A stretch of DNA of 12,824 nt from an uncultured Verrucomicrobiae bacterium (GTDB lineage: Bacteria > Verrucomicrobiota > Verrucomicrobiia > Verrucomicrobiales > Akkermansiaceae), in contig CALGOH010000067.1 of assembly GCA_937957985.1 (NCBI GenBank), positions 1 through 12,824 on the forward strand, written 5' to 3'. A model generated the notes under the pieces. The model saw nothing but the letters and a program-made list of their open reading frames with translations, was not told the origin of the DNA and searched no databases. Positions 1 to 7,205 of this stretch are shown in pieces; position 1 is the stretch's first letter, and each line of letters starts with the position of its first letter. Made by a program: the position numbers and the translations under genes.

Positions 1-2
1 AC

Positions 3-941
3 CTCGACGCCATGTTCGCCAAGATCGGCGACAAGGCGTCCACGGTCGACACCAGGGAGCGCAAGGTCCAGTGCACCCACTGCCACGCCGTCCTCACCCG
101 CGGCGCTGCCAACGTCGGCCAGTCCTGCGACTTCTGCGGCTCGCCGGAAATGCTCGACTACGAGGACATCGAGGCGCCGATCCGCCCGGAGTCGCTGCTC
201 CCCGCGATCGTCGGCAAGGAACAGGCCTACCATTCGCTCAAGCAGTTCCTTGCCTCGAAGTGGTTCGCGCCCAACGACCTCAAGAAGCGCAACCTCGTCG
301 ACCGCATTCACGGCGTCTACCTGCCCTACTGGACCTTCGACAGCGCCGCCGAATGCCCGTGGACGGCCGAAAGCGGGACTTACTACTACGTCACCCGTAC
401 CCGGCGCGGCCCCGACGGAAAGACGGAGACCTACCGCGAGCGGAAGATCCGCTGGCGTCCCGCCCGCGGCCATGTCTCGACCTGGTTCGACGACATCCTC
501 GTCACCGGCTCGAGCGGGCTCGATCCGACGATTCTTTCGAAACTCGAGCCCTTCCCCACCAAGGACCTCGTCCCCTACGAGACGCGCTACGTTTCCGGCT
601 GGGATGTCGAGGCCTATCAGGTGCCGCTGCTGCAGGCTGCCCGCACCGGCTTCGGCATCATGGAGGCCCAGCTTCGCAACATGTGCGCCCGCGAGGTGCC
701 GGGCGACACCTACCGCAACCTGCGGATCCATCCCGAGTATTCGCGAAAGACCTTCAAGCACATCCTCTGTCCGGTGTGGCTCATCGCCTACCAGTACCGC
801 GGCAAGACCTACAACGGCGCGCTCAACGCCGTCACCGGCACCACTTACGCCCACTTCCCCAAGAGCCCGTGGAAGATCGCCTTCGTCGTGCTGGCCGTGC
901 TCGCGTTCGTGCTGATCCTCCTCGTGCTGTTCAGAGGCTGA
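3..941 (+). CDS. Zinc-ribbon membrane protein, 3' part (5' end outside window)
   Basis: The reading frame is open to the left edge, so the ATG at 12 is probably not the true start. Numbered from that ATG, a zinc-ribbon motif uses C21/C24 and C39/C42. It is followed by a roughly 240-residue conserved region containing LPYWTFD, PWTAESG, a Y-rich stretch and PGDTYRN. The protein ends in one hydrophobic segment (about residues 289-307) and a very short tail, so it is probably a C-terminally anchored membrane protein. From memory, full-length relatives are about 350-400 residues, carry an extra N-terminal CxxC pair, and are often mislabelled 'primosomal protein N' / superfamily II helicase'. No helicase motif is visible here, so that name should not be used. 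Function is unknown. The next gene follows after 64 bases on the same strand. Confidence 0.75.
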   Translation, partial: LDAMFAKIGDKASTVDTRERKVQCTHCHAVLTRGAANVGQSCDFCGSPEMLDYEDIEAPIRPESLLPAIVGKEQAYHSLKQFLASKWFAPNDLKKRNLVDRIHGVYLPYWTFDSAAECPWTAESGTYYYVTRTRRGPDGKTETYRERKIRWRPARGHVSTWFDDILVTGSSGLDPTILSKLEPFPTKDLVPYETRYVSGWDVEAYQVPLLQAARTGFGIMEAQLRNMCAREVPGDTYRNLRIHPEYSRKTFKHILCPVWLIAYQYRGKTYNGALNAVTGTTYAHFPKSPWKIAFVVLAVLAFVLILLVLFRG

Positions 942-1005
942 AGCCCGGCCGCACTTTTCGGCAGTCCCCGCTGGCCAAGAGCCCCCGGCTTTGCCACCAA
1001 GCGCC

Positions 1006-2946
1006 ATGGGGGAAGCGAAGCGCAAGAACCAGCGGGAATGTCCCGCACTGCACCGGACAATCTCCGCCGCCGAATGCGGCCAGGGGAGGAACACCACCAT
1101 CCCCTGCCCGGCGGACTGCCCGCACAATCCCTTCGCTCCGGCCAACTACCGCGAGCAATTCGGGCCGATGGAGGCCCGCGTGATCCACAAGCTCATGGCG
1201 CTGCTCGCGCGCAAGCTCACCCATGCCGAGCTCCGCGAGATGCTCGGTTCCGGGGAAACGTACGACGTCCACGCCCTCCACGTCTGGCACCTCTACGGCC
1301 GCGGCCTGATCGATGAATGGATCACCGCCGGCGAACTCAGGGATTGGAAGAACGACGAGCGCTTCCTCGTCGACTGCTTCCGCACGACCCGCGTCGCGCT
1401 CACCGAGATCCAGCGCATCGCGGACGACGACTCGGTGATCGTCCGCGACCTACTCCAGCCGGAACTCGGCGAGATCCGCATCATCGACACGTCCTTCGTG
1501 CGCAACGCGCTGCGTTTCGACACTCATCTCGGCTGGATCTACCGGGTGCCCGGCGGCTGGCGCTCGAGCGGCGCGGCGATCGAGTTTGCCGCGCTCGGCT
1601 ACCGCGATGCGGTGGAAACCCTGGAAATCCTCCTCGACCACCTCGGGGCGCCGCCCGGCGATCGCCGGCAGTGGCTGCTCGAAAACATGATGCTGCTCCA
1701 GGAGGCCATCACCGAGATCTTCAAGGCCCGCAGCGAACTCAGCCTGCGCCGCACCGACACGCGCGAGGTCACCCGCGAATTCGAAGCGAAGCCCGCGAAA
1801 CTCGCCGACCTCGCCGACGAGCTCCGCCGCCACCCGCGGATGGGCCCCATGGACGATCCGTCCGGCGATTACGACGGCGAGCTGCTGGTGCCCGCCGAGT
1901 CGCCGGGAGGGCCGTCCCAGGTCGTCGGCCGAATCACTATCGATGACGGAATCGTGCGGGCGCGGGCGCTCTCGATGGGGCGGGCCGACCAGTTGCGCGC
2001 CTTCCTCCTCGAGCTCGAGCCGAAACTCCGCGAAACAGACGAATCGGTGGTGGACCTCAGTCCGGAAAGTCCCGCCCGCACCAGCCAGCCGGACCTCGTC
2101 CCGCCGGTCCTGGTCGAGGACGTCGGAGGCATGGATTTCGTGTCCCACCGCGTGGCGATCGACTCAGGTGGCCAGCCGATGCTCGGCGACCAGCTCACCG
2201 GGCGGCTGCTCGACCAGGCCGTTCCCCTGCTCGACGGGCTCACCCCGCGCCAGGCCGCCGCCCGACCGGAGATGCGGGCCCGGCTCGTCACGCTGATGAA
2301 AGGCCAGGTCAAGAACCTCGACCGCCTGCGCAGGCGCCAGGGTCTCGATGTCGACCTCACCCCCCAACTCCAGGAACTCGGCCTCGACGAACTCGTCCAG
2401 CCACCACCGCCGGTCGGCGGGGCCCCGGCGGCAACGGCGGAGGAGGAACGCGCGCCACAGCCGCCGATCCAACCCCAGCTCAAAGGTGAGAAGCTGCTTC
2501 AGCGACTCAGAAACCAGATCTCCCGCCGCCGGGAAATCGACCGACAGATCGATGACCACGAGGAGTTCTTCGCGGCCGTCGAAGAGCTGCCGCGGGCCGA
2601 TTTCAGCATCGAGGAAAGCCAGATGCTCGCCCTGGCCGCACGCTTCGCCGTCTTTGCCCTCCACCCCGAACTGCCCCGGAACTTCCTGCCGGACTTCGAT
2701 CGGATGGCGGCATGGTATGATGAGGTGTACGAATCCGTCGTCACGGGACACGGCAACCTCAAGGAGCAGATGCTCGAAGCGGTCGCGGAGAGCTTCCAGC
2801 CCGAAGTCGTCGGCACCGTCCTCGATTTCACCGCCAACGCCGCCGGAACGGTCGGCGGCGACGTCCGGGACGAAAACAAGTTCGAGTTCATCCTGGCCCT
2901 CTGCGCCGTCGTCCGCGAGGTCAGCTACTGGCCATGGAAACGCTGA
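1006..2946 (+). CDS. Large cytoplasmic protein of unknown function with N-terminal four-Cys motif
   Basis: This is a 646-residue protein with no signal peptide or membrane segment. I chose ATG 1006 (MGEAKRK...) over the in-frame TTG at 991, which adds only five unremarkable residues. The N-terminus has C12, C24, C34 and C38 in the context RECPAL, AECG, IPCPADCPHNPF, a plausible zinc site. The middle is mostly predicted helical. Around residues 308-340 is GRITIDDG followed by a 'RADQLRAFLLELEPKL' element. At about 409-430 is LDGLTPRQAAARPEMRARLV. Both elements resemble a region seen in SEC-C/YecA-type and DUF2384-like proteins (G-x-TPxxA-x-xPxxR), a resemblance judged by eye only. A Pro/Ala-rich linker at about 465-490 precedes a charged, possibly coiled helical region. 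The cysteine motif, the TPRQAA element and the helical C-terminal domain are the parts to search with. No function is assigned. Confidence 0.8.
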   Translation: MGEAKRKNQRECPALHRTISAAECGQGRNTTIPCPADCPHNPFAPANYREQFGPMEARVIHKLMALLARKLTHAELREMLGSGETYDVHALHVWHLYGRGLIDEWITAGELRDWKNDERFLVDCFRTTRVALTEIQRIADDDSVIVRDLLQPELGEIRIIDTSFVRNALRFDTHLGWIYRVPGGWRSSGAAIEFAALGYRDAVETLEILLDHLGAPPGDRRQWLLENMMLLQEAITEIFKARSELSLRRTDTREVTREFEAKPAKLADLADELRRHPRMGPMDDPSGDYDGELLVPAESPGGPSQVVGRITIDDGIVRARALSMGRADQLRAFLLELEPKLRETDESVVDLSPESPARTSQPDLVPPVLVEDVGGMDFVSHRVAIDSGGQPMLGDQLTGRLLDQAVPLLDGLTPRQAAARPEMRARLVTLMKGQVKNLDRLRRRQGLDVDLTPQLQELGLDELVQPPPPVGGAPAATAEEERAPQPPIQPQLKGEKLLQRLRNQISRRREIDRQIDDHEEFFAAVEELPRADFSIEESQMLALAARFAVFALHPELPRNFLPDFDRMAAWYDEVYESVVTGHGNLKEQMLEAVAESFQPEVVGTVLDFTANAAGTVGGDVRDENKFEFILALCAVVREVSYWPWKR

Positions 2947-2952
2947 ACGCTC

Positions 2953-3007
2953 GCGGCGAACCGCTTGATGATTGAGTTTTCCCGGCGTGGCGGATGAAAT
3001 TCGCCGC
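2953..3007. repeat. 8-bp inverted repeat upstream of trmD
   Basis: GCGGCGAA at 2953-2960 is the reverse complement of TTCGCCGC at 3000-3007, separated by 39 bases. It lies between the stop of the upstream gene and the trmD ATG (3014), so it could fold in the trmD leader. In DNA this GC-rich an 8-bp match at this distance may be chance. There is no U-tract, so it does not look like an intrinsic terminator. Confidence 0.2.
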
Positions 3008-3013
3008 CACCGC

Positions 3014-3697
3014 ATGCGCATCGACATCCTCACGCTCTTTCCCGAGATCGCGCTCGCACCTCTCAGCGAGAGCATCATCGCCCGCGCCCGCGAGGCGGGG
3101 ATCGTCGAGATCCGCGCCCATCAACTACGCGACTGGGCGACCGACAGGCACCGGCGGACCGACGACTATCTCTGCGGCGGCGGCCAGGGCATGCTGCTCA
3201 AGCCCGAGCCGCTCTTCGCCGCCATCGAGGCGCTGAAAAACGACGACACCACCGTCATCCTGATGACGCCCCAGGGCAAGGTCTTCAAGCAGGCCGTCGC
3301 CCGCGATTTGGCGGAGAAGGGAGGCCACCTGCTCATCGTCTGCGGCCACTACGAGGGAGTCGATCACCGCGTCATCGAGCAACTCGTCGATCTCGAACTT
3401 TCCATCGGCGACTACGTGCTGACCAACGGCGCGATCGCCGCGGCGGTCGTCACCGATGCGATCGTCCGCCTCCTCCCCGGCGCCCTCGGCGACGAGCGCT
3501 CGCCGGAGGACGAATCCTTTTCCGATCCGAATCTCCTGGAAGCCCCCGCCTACACCAAGCCGGCCGAATTCCGCGGCCTCACGGTCCCCGAGGTCCTGCT
3601 CTCCGGCCACCACGCCAAGATCCAGGAATGGAAGCACCGCAAGGCCCTGGAACGCACCCGCACCAACCGACCGGACCTGCTGGACGGCAAAAGCTGA
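3014..3697 (+). CDS. trmD: tRNA (guanine-N1)-methyltransferase TrmD
   Basis: TrmD methylates N1 of G37 in tRNAs that read codons beginning with C, using S-adenosylmethionine, and prevents +1 frameshifting. It is a cytoplasmic homodimer of the SPOUT (trefoil-knot) class. The 227-residue product fits the family length. It begins MRIDILTLFPE and shows GGGQGMLLKPEPLF, CGHYEGVD, SIGDYVLT and the C-terminal LLSGHHAKI...RTNRPDLL. ATG 3014 was chosen because the family starts at M-x-(I/F)-DILTLFP; the in-frame TTG at 2972 adds non-homologous residues. Two oddities occur. The knot loop reads LTNGAIAAA where most TrmDs have L(S/T)GGELPA. The motif that normally reads DSF, holding the catalytic aspartate, reads ESF here (within SPEDESF). 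The usual rpsP-rimM-trmD-rplS neighbours are absent. It is convergent with the next gene, with 11 bases between the stop codons. Confidence 0.95.
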   Translation: MRIDILTLFPEIALAPLSESIIARAREAGIVEIRAHQLRDWATDRHRRTDDYLCGGGQGMLLKPEPLFAAIEALKNDDTTVILMTPQGKVFKQAVARDLAEKGGHLLIVCGHYEGVDHRVIEQLVDLELSIGDYVLTNGAIAAAVVTDAIVRLLPGALGDERSPEDESFSDPNLLEAPAYTKPAEFRGLTVPEVLLSGHHAKIQEWKHRKALERTRTNRPDLLDGKS

Positions 3698-3708
3698 GGC
3701 CTGCGTCC

Positions 3709-4170
3709 CTACCACCCCACCAGCCGCCGCACCGCGGCGGCGAGCACTTCTTCCAGCACCGCCGCCTCGGCGTGGGTCAGGGGGATGGTCACCTTCCGCA
3801 CCGATTTGTCGGCGGCCTCCTGCCGCGACACGCCCATCAGATACGGCGCCCGGTCCGGGTCGTCGCGATGGCGAAGTTCGAACGCGCTGTTCGCCTTCTC
3901 CGACTGGTGGAAAAGCTTGGCCTGCGGCTGGCGCCCCTGCAGCACCGACAGCGCCGCGCCAAGGTCGGCCAGGCCCCACTTCATCGTCACCTTGTTTTCC
4001 CAGTCGAACTGCCGCTCGCCGCTCTGCGATGCCGCATCGACGAACACCGCGGCCTTGTCGGGATTCAGGCCGAAGCGGATCACGCCTCCGCCACCCTTGG
4101 CGTTGGGCTTGTAGATCGCGTGTTCGGGCAGGCGTTGGGCGGCGACGGGGGATTCAAGGTTCGCATTCAT
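3709..4170 (-). CDS. Whirly/PC4-like single-stranded-DNA-binding protein (putative)
   Basis: A 153-residue soluble protein. It matches, by eye, the small bacterial and phage proteins placed in the Whirly/PC4-like 'ssDNA-binding transcriptional regulator' fold. IYKPNAKGGGGVIRF (about 19-33) and AAVFVDAASQSGERQFDWENK (about 40-60) match the first strands. These are followed by VTMKWGLADLGAALSVLQG (about 61-79) and AKLFHQSEKANSAFEL. Such proteins bind ssDNA through antiparallel beta-sheets. A poorly conserved tail of about 40 residues ends in an Ala-rich helix. ATG 4170 was preferred because AGCGG lies at a plausible spacing upstream; an in-frame ATG at 4191 would add seven residues and is possible. 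A TGTTC-N4-GAACA palindrome lies 45 bases upstream of the chosen start (24 from the alternative), suggesting LexA control and a role in DNA repair or recombination. The fold call is moderately secure; the function is inference. Confidence 0.6.
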   Translation of the reverse strand: MNANLESPVAAQRLPEHAIYKPNAKGGGGVIRFGLNPDKAAVFVDAASQSGERQFDWENKVTMKWGLADLGAALSVLQGRQPQAKLFHQSEKANSAFELRHRDDPDRAPYLMGVSRQEAADKSVRKVTIPLTHAEAAVLEEVLAAAVRRLVGW

Positions 4171-4199
4171 CAAGCCCGCTTTTAGGGACATCGGCGGCG

Positions 4200-4249
4200 G
4201 ACGTCAACCTGAAAATGTTCTTATGAACAGCATATCGCGGTTTGACGTC
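4200..4249. repeat. GACGTCAA...TTGACGTC inverted repeat framing the SOS box
   Basis: GACGTCAA (4200-4207) and its reverse complement TTGACGTC (4242-4249) lie almost symmetrically around the LexA-like palindrome. Their centre is at 4224.5 and the box centre at 4222.5. The right arm is part of a perfect 8-bp palindrome, TGACGTCA (4243-4250). Each arm also contains TTGACG reading outward, which could serve as the -35 hexamer of divergent promoters. On the minus strand a TAAAAG at 4184-4179 is 17 bases downstream of its TTGACG. On the plus strand I find no good -10 at the right distance. Confidence 0.4.
4216..4229. promoter_or_regulatory. Candidate LexA (SOS) box TGTTC-TTAT-GAACA
   Basis: The 14-base palindrome TGTTC-TTAT-GAACA has perfect 5-bp arms and a 4-base centre. 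As I recall, this is exactly the consensus reported for LexA in Verrucomicrobia (TGTTC-N4-GAACA), which differs from the Firmicutes and Proteobacteria boxes. It sits in the only sizeable divergent intergenic region of the window, upstream of the minus-strand Whirly-like gene and about 103 bases upstream of the PSCyt1/DUF1549/DUF1553 gene start. Its closeness to the minus-strand start makes that gene the more likely target. Confidence 0.6.
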
Positions 4250-4331
4250 ACCGGATGTTCCTTCACCTTATCCCCATCCAACGCCGAACCGGTGGAAGCC
4301 TGCCGCGTCCCGGTCGTATAGTGCGAAGATC

Positions 4332-7205
4332 ATGCCCGCCTCACCCGCCTGCCGCCTGCTCGTCGCGCTGGGAACCGTCGCCACGGTCCCGGCGGCGGAC
4401 GATGCCGTCGATTTCAACCGCGACGTGCGGCCGATCCTGACCAAGAACTGCACGACCTGCCATGGCGGCGTGAAGATGGCAGGCGACGTGTCGTTTCTCT
4501 ATCGCGAGGACGTCCTCGGCCGCGGCGAGTCGGGAAAACCGGTCGTGGTGCCCGGCGAGCCGGACGGCTCCGAGATGATCCGGCGCATCGTCACCGACGA
4601 TCCGGACGACCGGATGCCGCCGCCCGACCACCACCCGCATCCGCTCCCCGACGCCGAGATCGAGATCCTGACCGACTGGGTTCGCCAGGGCGCCGAGTGG
4701 GGCGAACACTGGGCGTTCCAGCCGCCGGTCATGCCGGAAATGCCGGAAGTTTCCGAGTCCGCCTGGCCGGAGCAGGAACTCGACCGCTTCGTCCTCGCCC
4801 GCCTTGAGTCGGAGAAACTCCCACCCTCTCCCGCCGCCGACCCCGCCGAGTGGTTGCGGCGCGCTTCCCTGGATCTCACCGGCCTGCCGCCGACCCTGGA
4901 GGATTTCGAGGCATTCCAACAATCCGCAACCCGCAATCCGCAATCCGCAATGGAGCAAGCGGTCGATCGCCTGCTCGCCTCGCCCGCCTACGGCGAACAC
5001 TGGGCCGCGATGTGGCTCGACCTCGCCCGCTACTCGGACACCTTCGGTTTCGAGAAGGATCCCCACCGCGAGATCTGGCCGTATCGTGACTGGGTCATCG
5101 ACGCCTTCAACGCGGACATGCCCTTCGACGAGTTCACGATCAAGCAGCTCGCCGGGGACCTGCTCGAAGACCCCGAGCCCCGCGACCTGATCGCATCGGC
5201 CTTCCACCGCAACACCCAGAACAACACCGAGGGCGGCACCGACGACGAGGAATACCGCACCGCGGCGGTGATCGACCGGGTCAACACCACCTGGACCGCG
5301 TGGAACGCCACCACCTTCGGCTGCGTGCAGTGCCACGCGCATCCGTACGATCCGATTCCCCACGAGGACTACTACCGCTTCCTCGCGTTCTTCAACAACA
5401 CCGAGGACATCGACCTCAACAACGACTGGCCGAAGACGAAGGTGGCCGGCAATCCCTCGCAGCAGGCCGAGGTGGTGAGGCTGGAGAAGCTCATCCGCCA
5501 GCGTCAGGAAGACATCAACGATCCGATGCGTGAGTCGGCCCTGGCGGTCGACGACTGGGACACGCTGAACTTCGACAGGACCGTGGTCGAGCCGCCCACC
5601 GGCAAGCTCGACCAGCAGCCGGACGGCGTGGTCGTGTCCTCCGGCACCACGCCGAACCGCGGCGTCTTCGTGCTCGAATCCGAGGCGCGGCCGCTGTCGC
5701 TCATCCGCGTCGAGATCTTCCCCGAGCAGGACGATCCGGTCGAGTGGCGTGGGAAGGGCGCGGTGATCTCGGGCTTCGAGGCGGCCTACGTTTCGCCGGG
5801 AGGCAAGAAGCGTCCGATCCCGCTCCGGGAGGTCGCCGCCGATTTCCTCGCCGGTCCCTACGAACCGAACGAAGCGCTCCGCGGTGGCGGAGGTGGCTTC
5901 GGGGAGTTCCCCGCCATCCATCAGCCCCGCACGGCCTGGTTCATTCCCGCCGAACCGGCCCGTCCGGAATCCGGTGAGCGGCTCGAGATCCGCATCCGCC
6001 ACGGCGCCACCTGCAACGAAAGCCAGAGCTGCATCCTGCCGCGCTTCCGGGTGGCCACCAGCGAAGACCGCAGACTCGTCGATCACATCACCTCGCAGAA
6101 GCACCGCGCCCTCAGGGACGAGCTCGCCGCGCTGGAGAACGATTACAAGGGCATCGGCGGAACCATGATCCCGGTCATGCGCGAGCGCTCGGGAGAGGCC
6201 CGGCGGCCGACCCGGCTTTTCATCCGCGGCAACCGCATGACGCCCGGCGACCTGGTCGAGCCCGGCGTCCCGAAGGTTTTCGGTGGTGAAGGCGTCGCCG
6301 GCGACCGCCTCGACATGGCGCGCTGGCTGGTCAGCGACCGCAACCCGCTCGTCGCCCGCACGCTCGCCAACAGGCTGTGGGCGCACGTTTTCGGCATCGG
6401 CATCGTCGAAACCCAGGAGGACTTCGGTTCCTCCGGCTCGCTGCCGAGCCACCCCGAGCTCCTCGATTTCCTCGCGCTGCGCCTGAGCGACCACCACAAG
6501 TGGCGCCTCAAGCCCTTCCTCCGCGAACTCGTGCTGTCGGCGACCTACCGGCAGTCGAACAAGGCGACCCCGGAACTGCTCGAAAAGGATCCGCGCAACC
6601 GCCTGCTCGCCCGCGGTCCTCGGCAGCGGCTCACCGCCGAAATGGTCCGCGACCAGGCCCTGCTCGTCTCCGGACTGCTGGAGCGCCGGATGGGCGGAAA
6701 GTCCGTCTTTCCCCCGCAGCCCGAAGGCGTCTGGAACTCGGTCTACAGCGGCGCGAAATGGCAGACCTCCACCGGCCCCGACCGCTACCGCCGCGCGATC
6801 TACACCTACCACAAGCGCACCGCCGGCTATCCCGCCTTCCTCACCTTCGACGCCTCGGCGCGCGACGTCTGCCTGCCACGCCGCATCACCACCAACACCC
6901 CGCTGCAGGCGCTCGTCACGCTCAACGACCCCGCCCACATCGAATTCGCCCAGGCGTTTGCCAAACGCATGATGGAAGCCGGTCCGGACCTCCGCATCCA
7001 GCTCGCCCACGGCTACCGCATGCTGACGCTCCGCGACGCGGATCCCGGGGTGCTCGACACGCTCGCCAAGCTCCACGCGGACGCGAAGAAGGACTACGAA
7101 AGCAACCCGGGCGAGTCCGCGAAGCTCGGCGAGACTCCCGACGAAGCGGCCCTGGTCCTCGTTGCCAACACCCTCCTCAACTCCGACATCGCGTTGAACC
7201 GATGA
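4332..7205 (+). CDS. PSCyt1/DUF1549/DUF1553 planctomycete-type cytochrome c protein
   Basis: A 957-residue exported protein of the class abundant in Planctomycetota and Verrucomicrobiota. ATG 4332 gives a short signal peptide (MPASPACRLLVALGTVATVPAA) before AVDFNRDVRPIL, the usual start of the mature protein; the open frame further upstream has no signal sequence. CTTCH at 40-44 is the PSCyt1 heme c site. DUF1549 runs from about 149 (ELDRFVLARL) through the normal second motif CVQCHAHPYDP at 331. DUF1553 begins near 620 (RPTRLFIRGN) and includes LANRLWAHVFG and RITTNTPLQALVTLND. Relatives often sit in glycan-degradation clusters and may pass electrons or process sugars, but the biochemical role is unknown. 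An in-frame heptamer repeat at 4924-4951 encodes QSATRNPQSAM in a loop. The stop overlaps the next start (ATGA), so the two genes are translationally coupled. TATAGT at 4317-4322 is a possible -10 but lacks a matching -35. Confidence 0.93.
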   Translation: MPASPACRLLVALGTVATVPAADDAVDFNRDVRPILTKNCTTCHGGVKMAGDVSFLYREDVLGRGESGKPVVVPGEPDGSEMIRRIVTDDPDDRMPPPDHHPHPLPDAEIEILTDWVRQGAEWGEHWAFQPPVMPEMPEVSESAWPEQELDRFVLARLESEKLPPSPAADPAEWLRRASLDLTGLPPTLEDFEAFQQSATRNPQSAMEQAVDRLLASPAYGEHWAAMWLDLARYSDTFGFEKDPHREIWPYRDWVIDAFNADMPFDEFTIKQLAGDLLEDPEPRDLIASAFHRNTQNNTEGGTDDEEYRTAAVIDRVNTTWTAWNATTFGCVQCHAHPYDPIPHEDYYRFLAFFNNTEDIDLNNDWPKTKVAGNPSQQAEVVRLEKLIRQRQEDINDPMRESALAVDDWDTLNFDRTVVEPPTGKLDQQPDGVVVSSGTTPNRGVFVLESEARPLSLIRVEIFPEQDDPVEWRGKGAVISGFEAAYVSPGGKKRPIPLREVAADFLAGPYEPNEALRGGGGGFGEFPAIHQPRTAWFIPAEPARPESGERLEIRIRHGATCNESQSCILPRFRVATSEDRRLVDHITSQKHRALRDELAALENDYKGIGGTMIPVMRERSGEARRPTRLFIRGNRMTPGDLVEPGVPKVFGGEGVAGDRLDMARWLVSDRNPLVARTLANRLWAHVFGIGIVETQEDFGSSGSLPSHPELLDFLALRLSDHHKWRLKPFLRELVLSATYRQSNKATPELLEKDPRNRLLARGPRQRLTAEMVRDQALLVSGLLERRMGGKSVFPPQPEGVWNSVYSGAKWQTSTGPDRYRRAIYTYHKRTAGYPAFLTFDASARDVCLPRRITTNTPLQALVTLNDPAHIEFAQAFAKRMMEAGPDLRIQLAHGYRMLTLRDADPGVLDTLAKLHADAKKDYESNPGESAKLGETPDEAALVLVANTLLNSDIALNR
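4924..4951 (+). repeat. Heptanucleotide tandem repeat CCGCAA(T/C), four copies, inside a coding region
   Basis: Four consecutive heptamers occur: CCGCAAC at 4924-4930, then three copies of CCGCAAT to 4951. The array lies in the linker between two conserved parts of DUF1549, just before the AVDRLLASPAYGEHW motif. It encodes the N-P-Q-S-A type peptide. Because the unit is seven bases, gain or loss of one copy shifts the reading frame, while three copies together restore it. Confidence 0.9.

Noticed and set aside
980..992. Small hairpin AGCC-CCC-GGCT followed by TT between the first two genes
   Set aside because: A four-pair stem and a very short T run are too weak to call a terminator in GC-rich DNA.
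4317..4322. TATAGT as a -10 element for the PSCyt1/DUF1549/DUF1553 gene
   Set aside because: No -35-like hexamer lies 15-19 bases upstream, and it would leave almost no leader, so I did not list it as a promoter.
5322..5336. Second CxxCH motif as a possible extra heme site
   Set aside because: CVQCHAHPYDP is a standard conserved motif of DUF1549 proteins, so it is not unusual here.
4341..7076. Long open frame (911 codons) on the minus strand opposite the PSCyt1/DUF1549/DUF1553 gene
   Set aside because: It is an antisense shadow produced by GC-rich codon bias. Its translation has no recognisable domain, while the opposite strand has a full conserved protein.
6377..7201. In-frame upstream extension of the DUF1501 gene
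   Set aside because: The extension is low-complexity Arg/Pro/Ala sequence lying in another frame of the preceding gene. The Tat signal begins right after ATG 7202.
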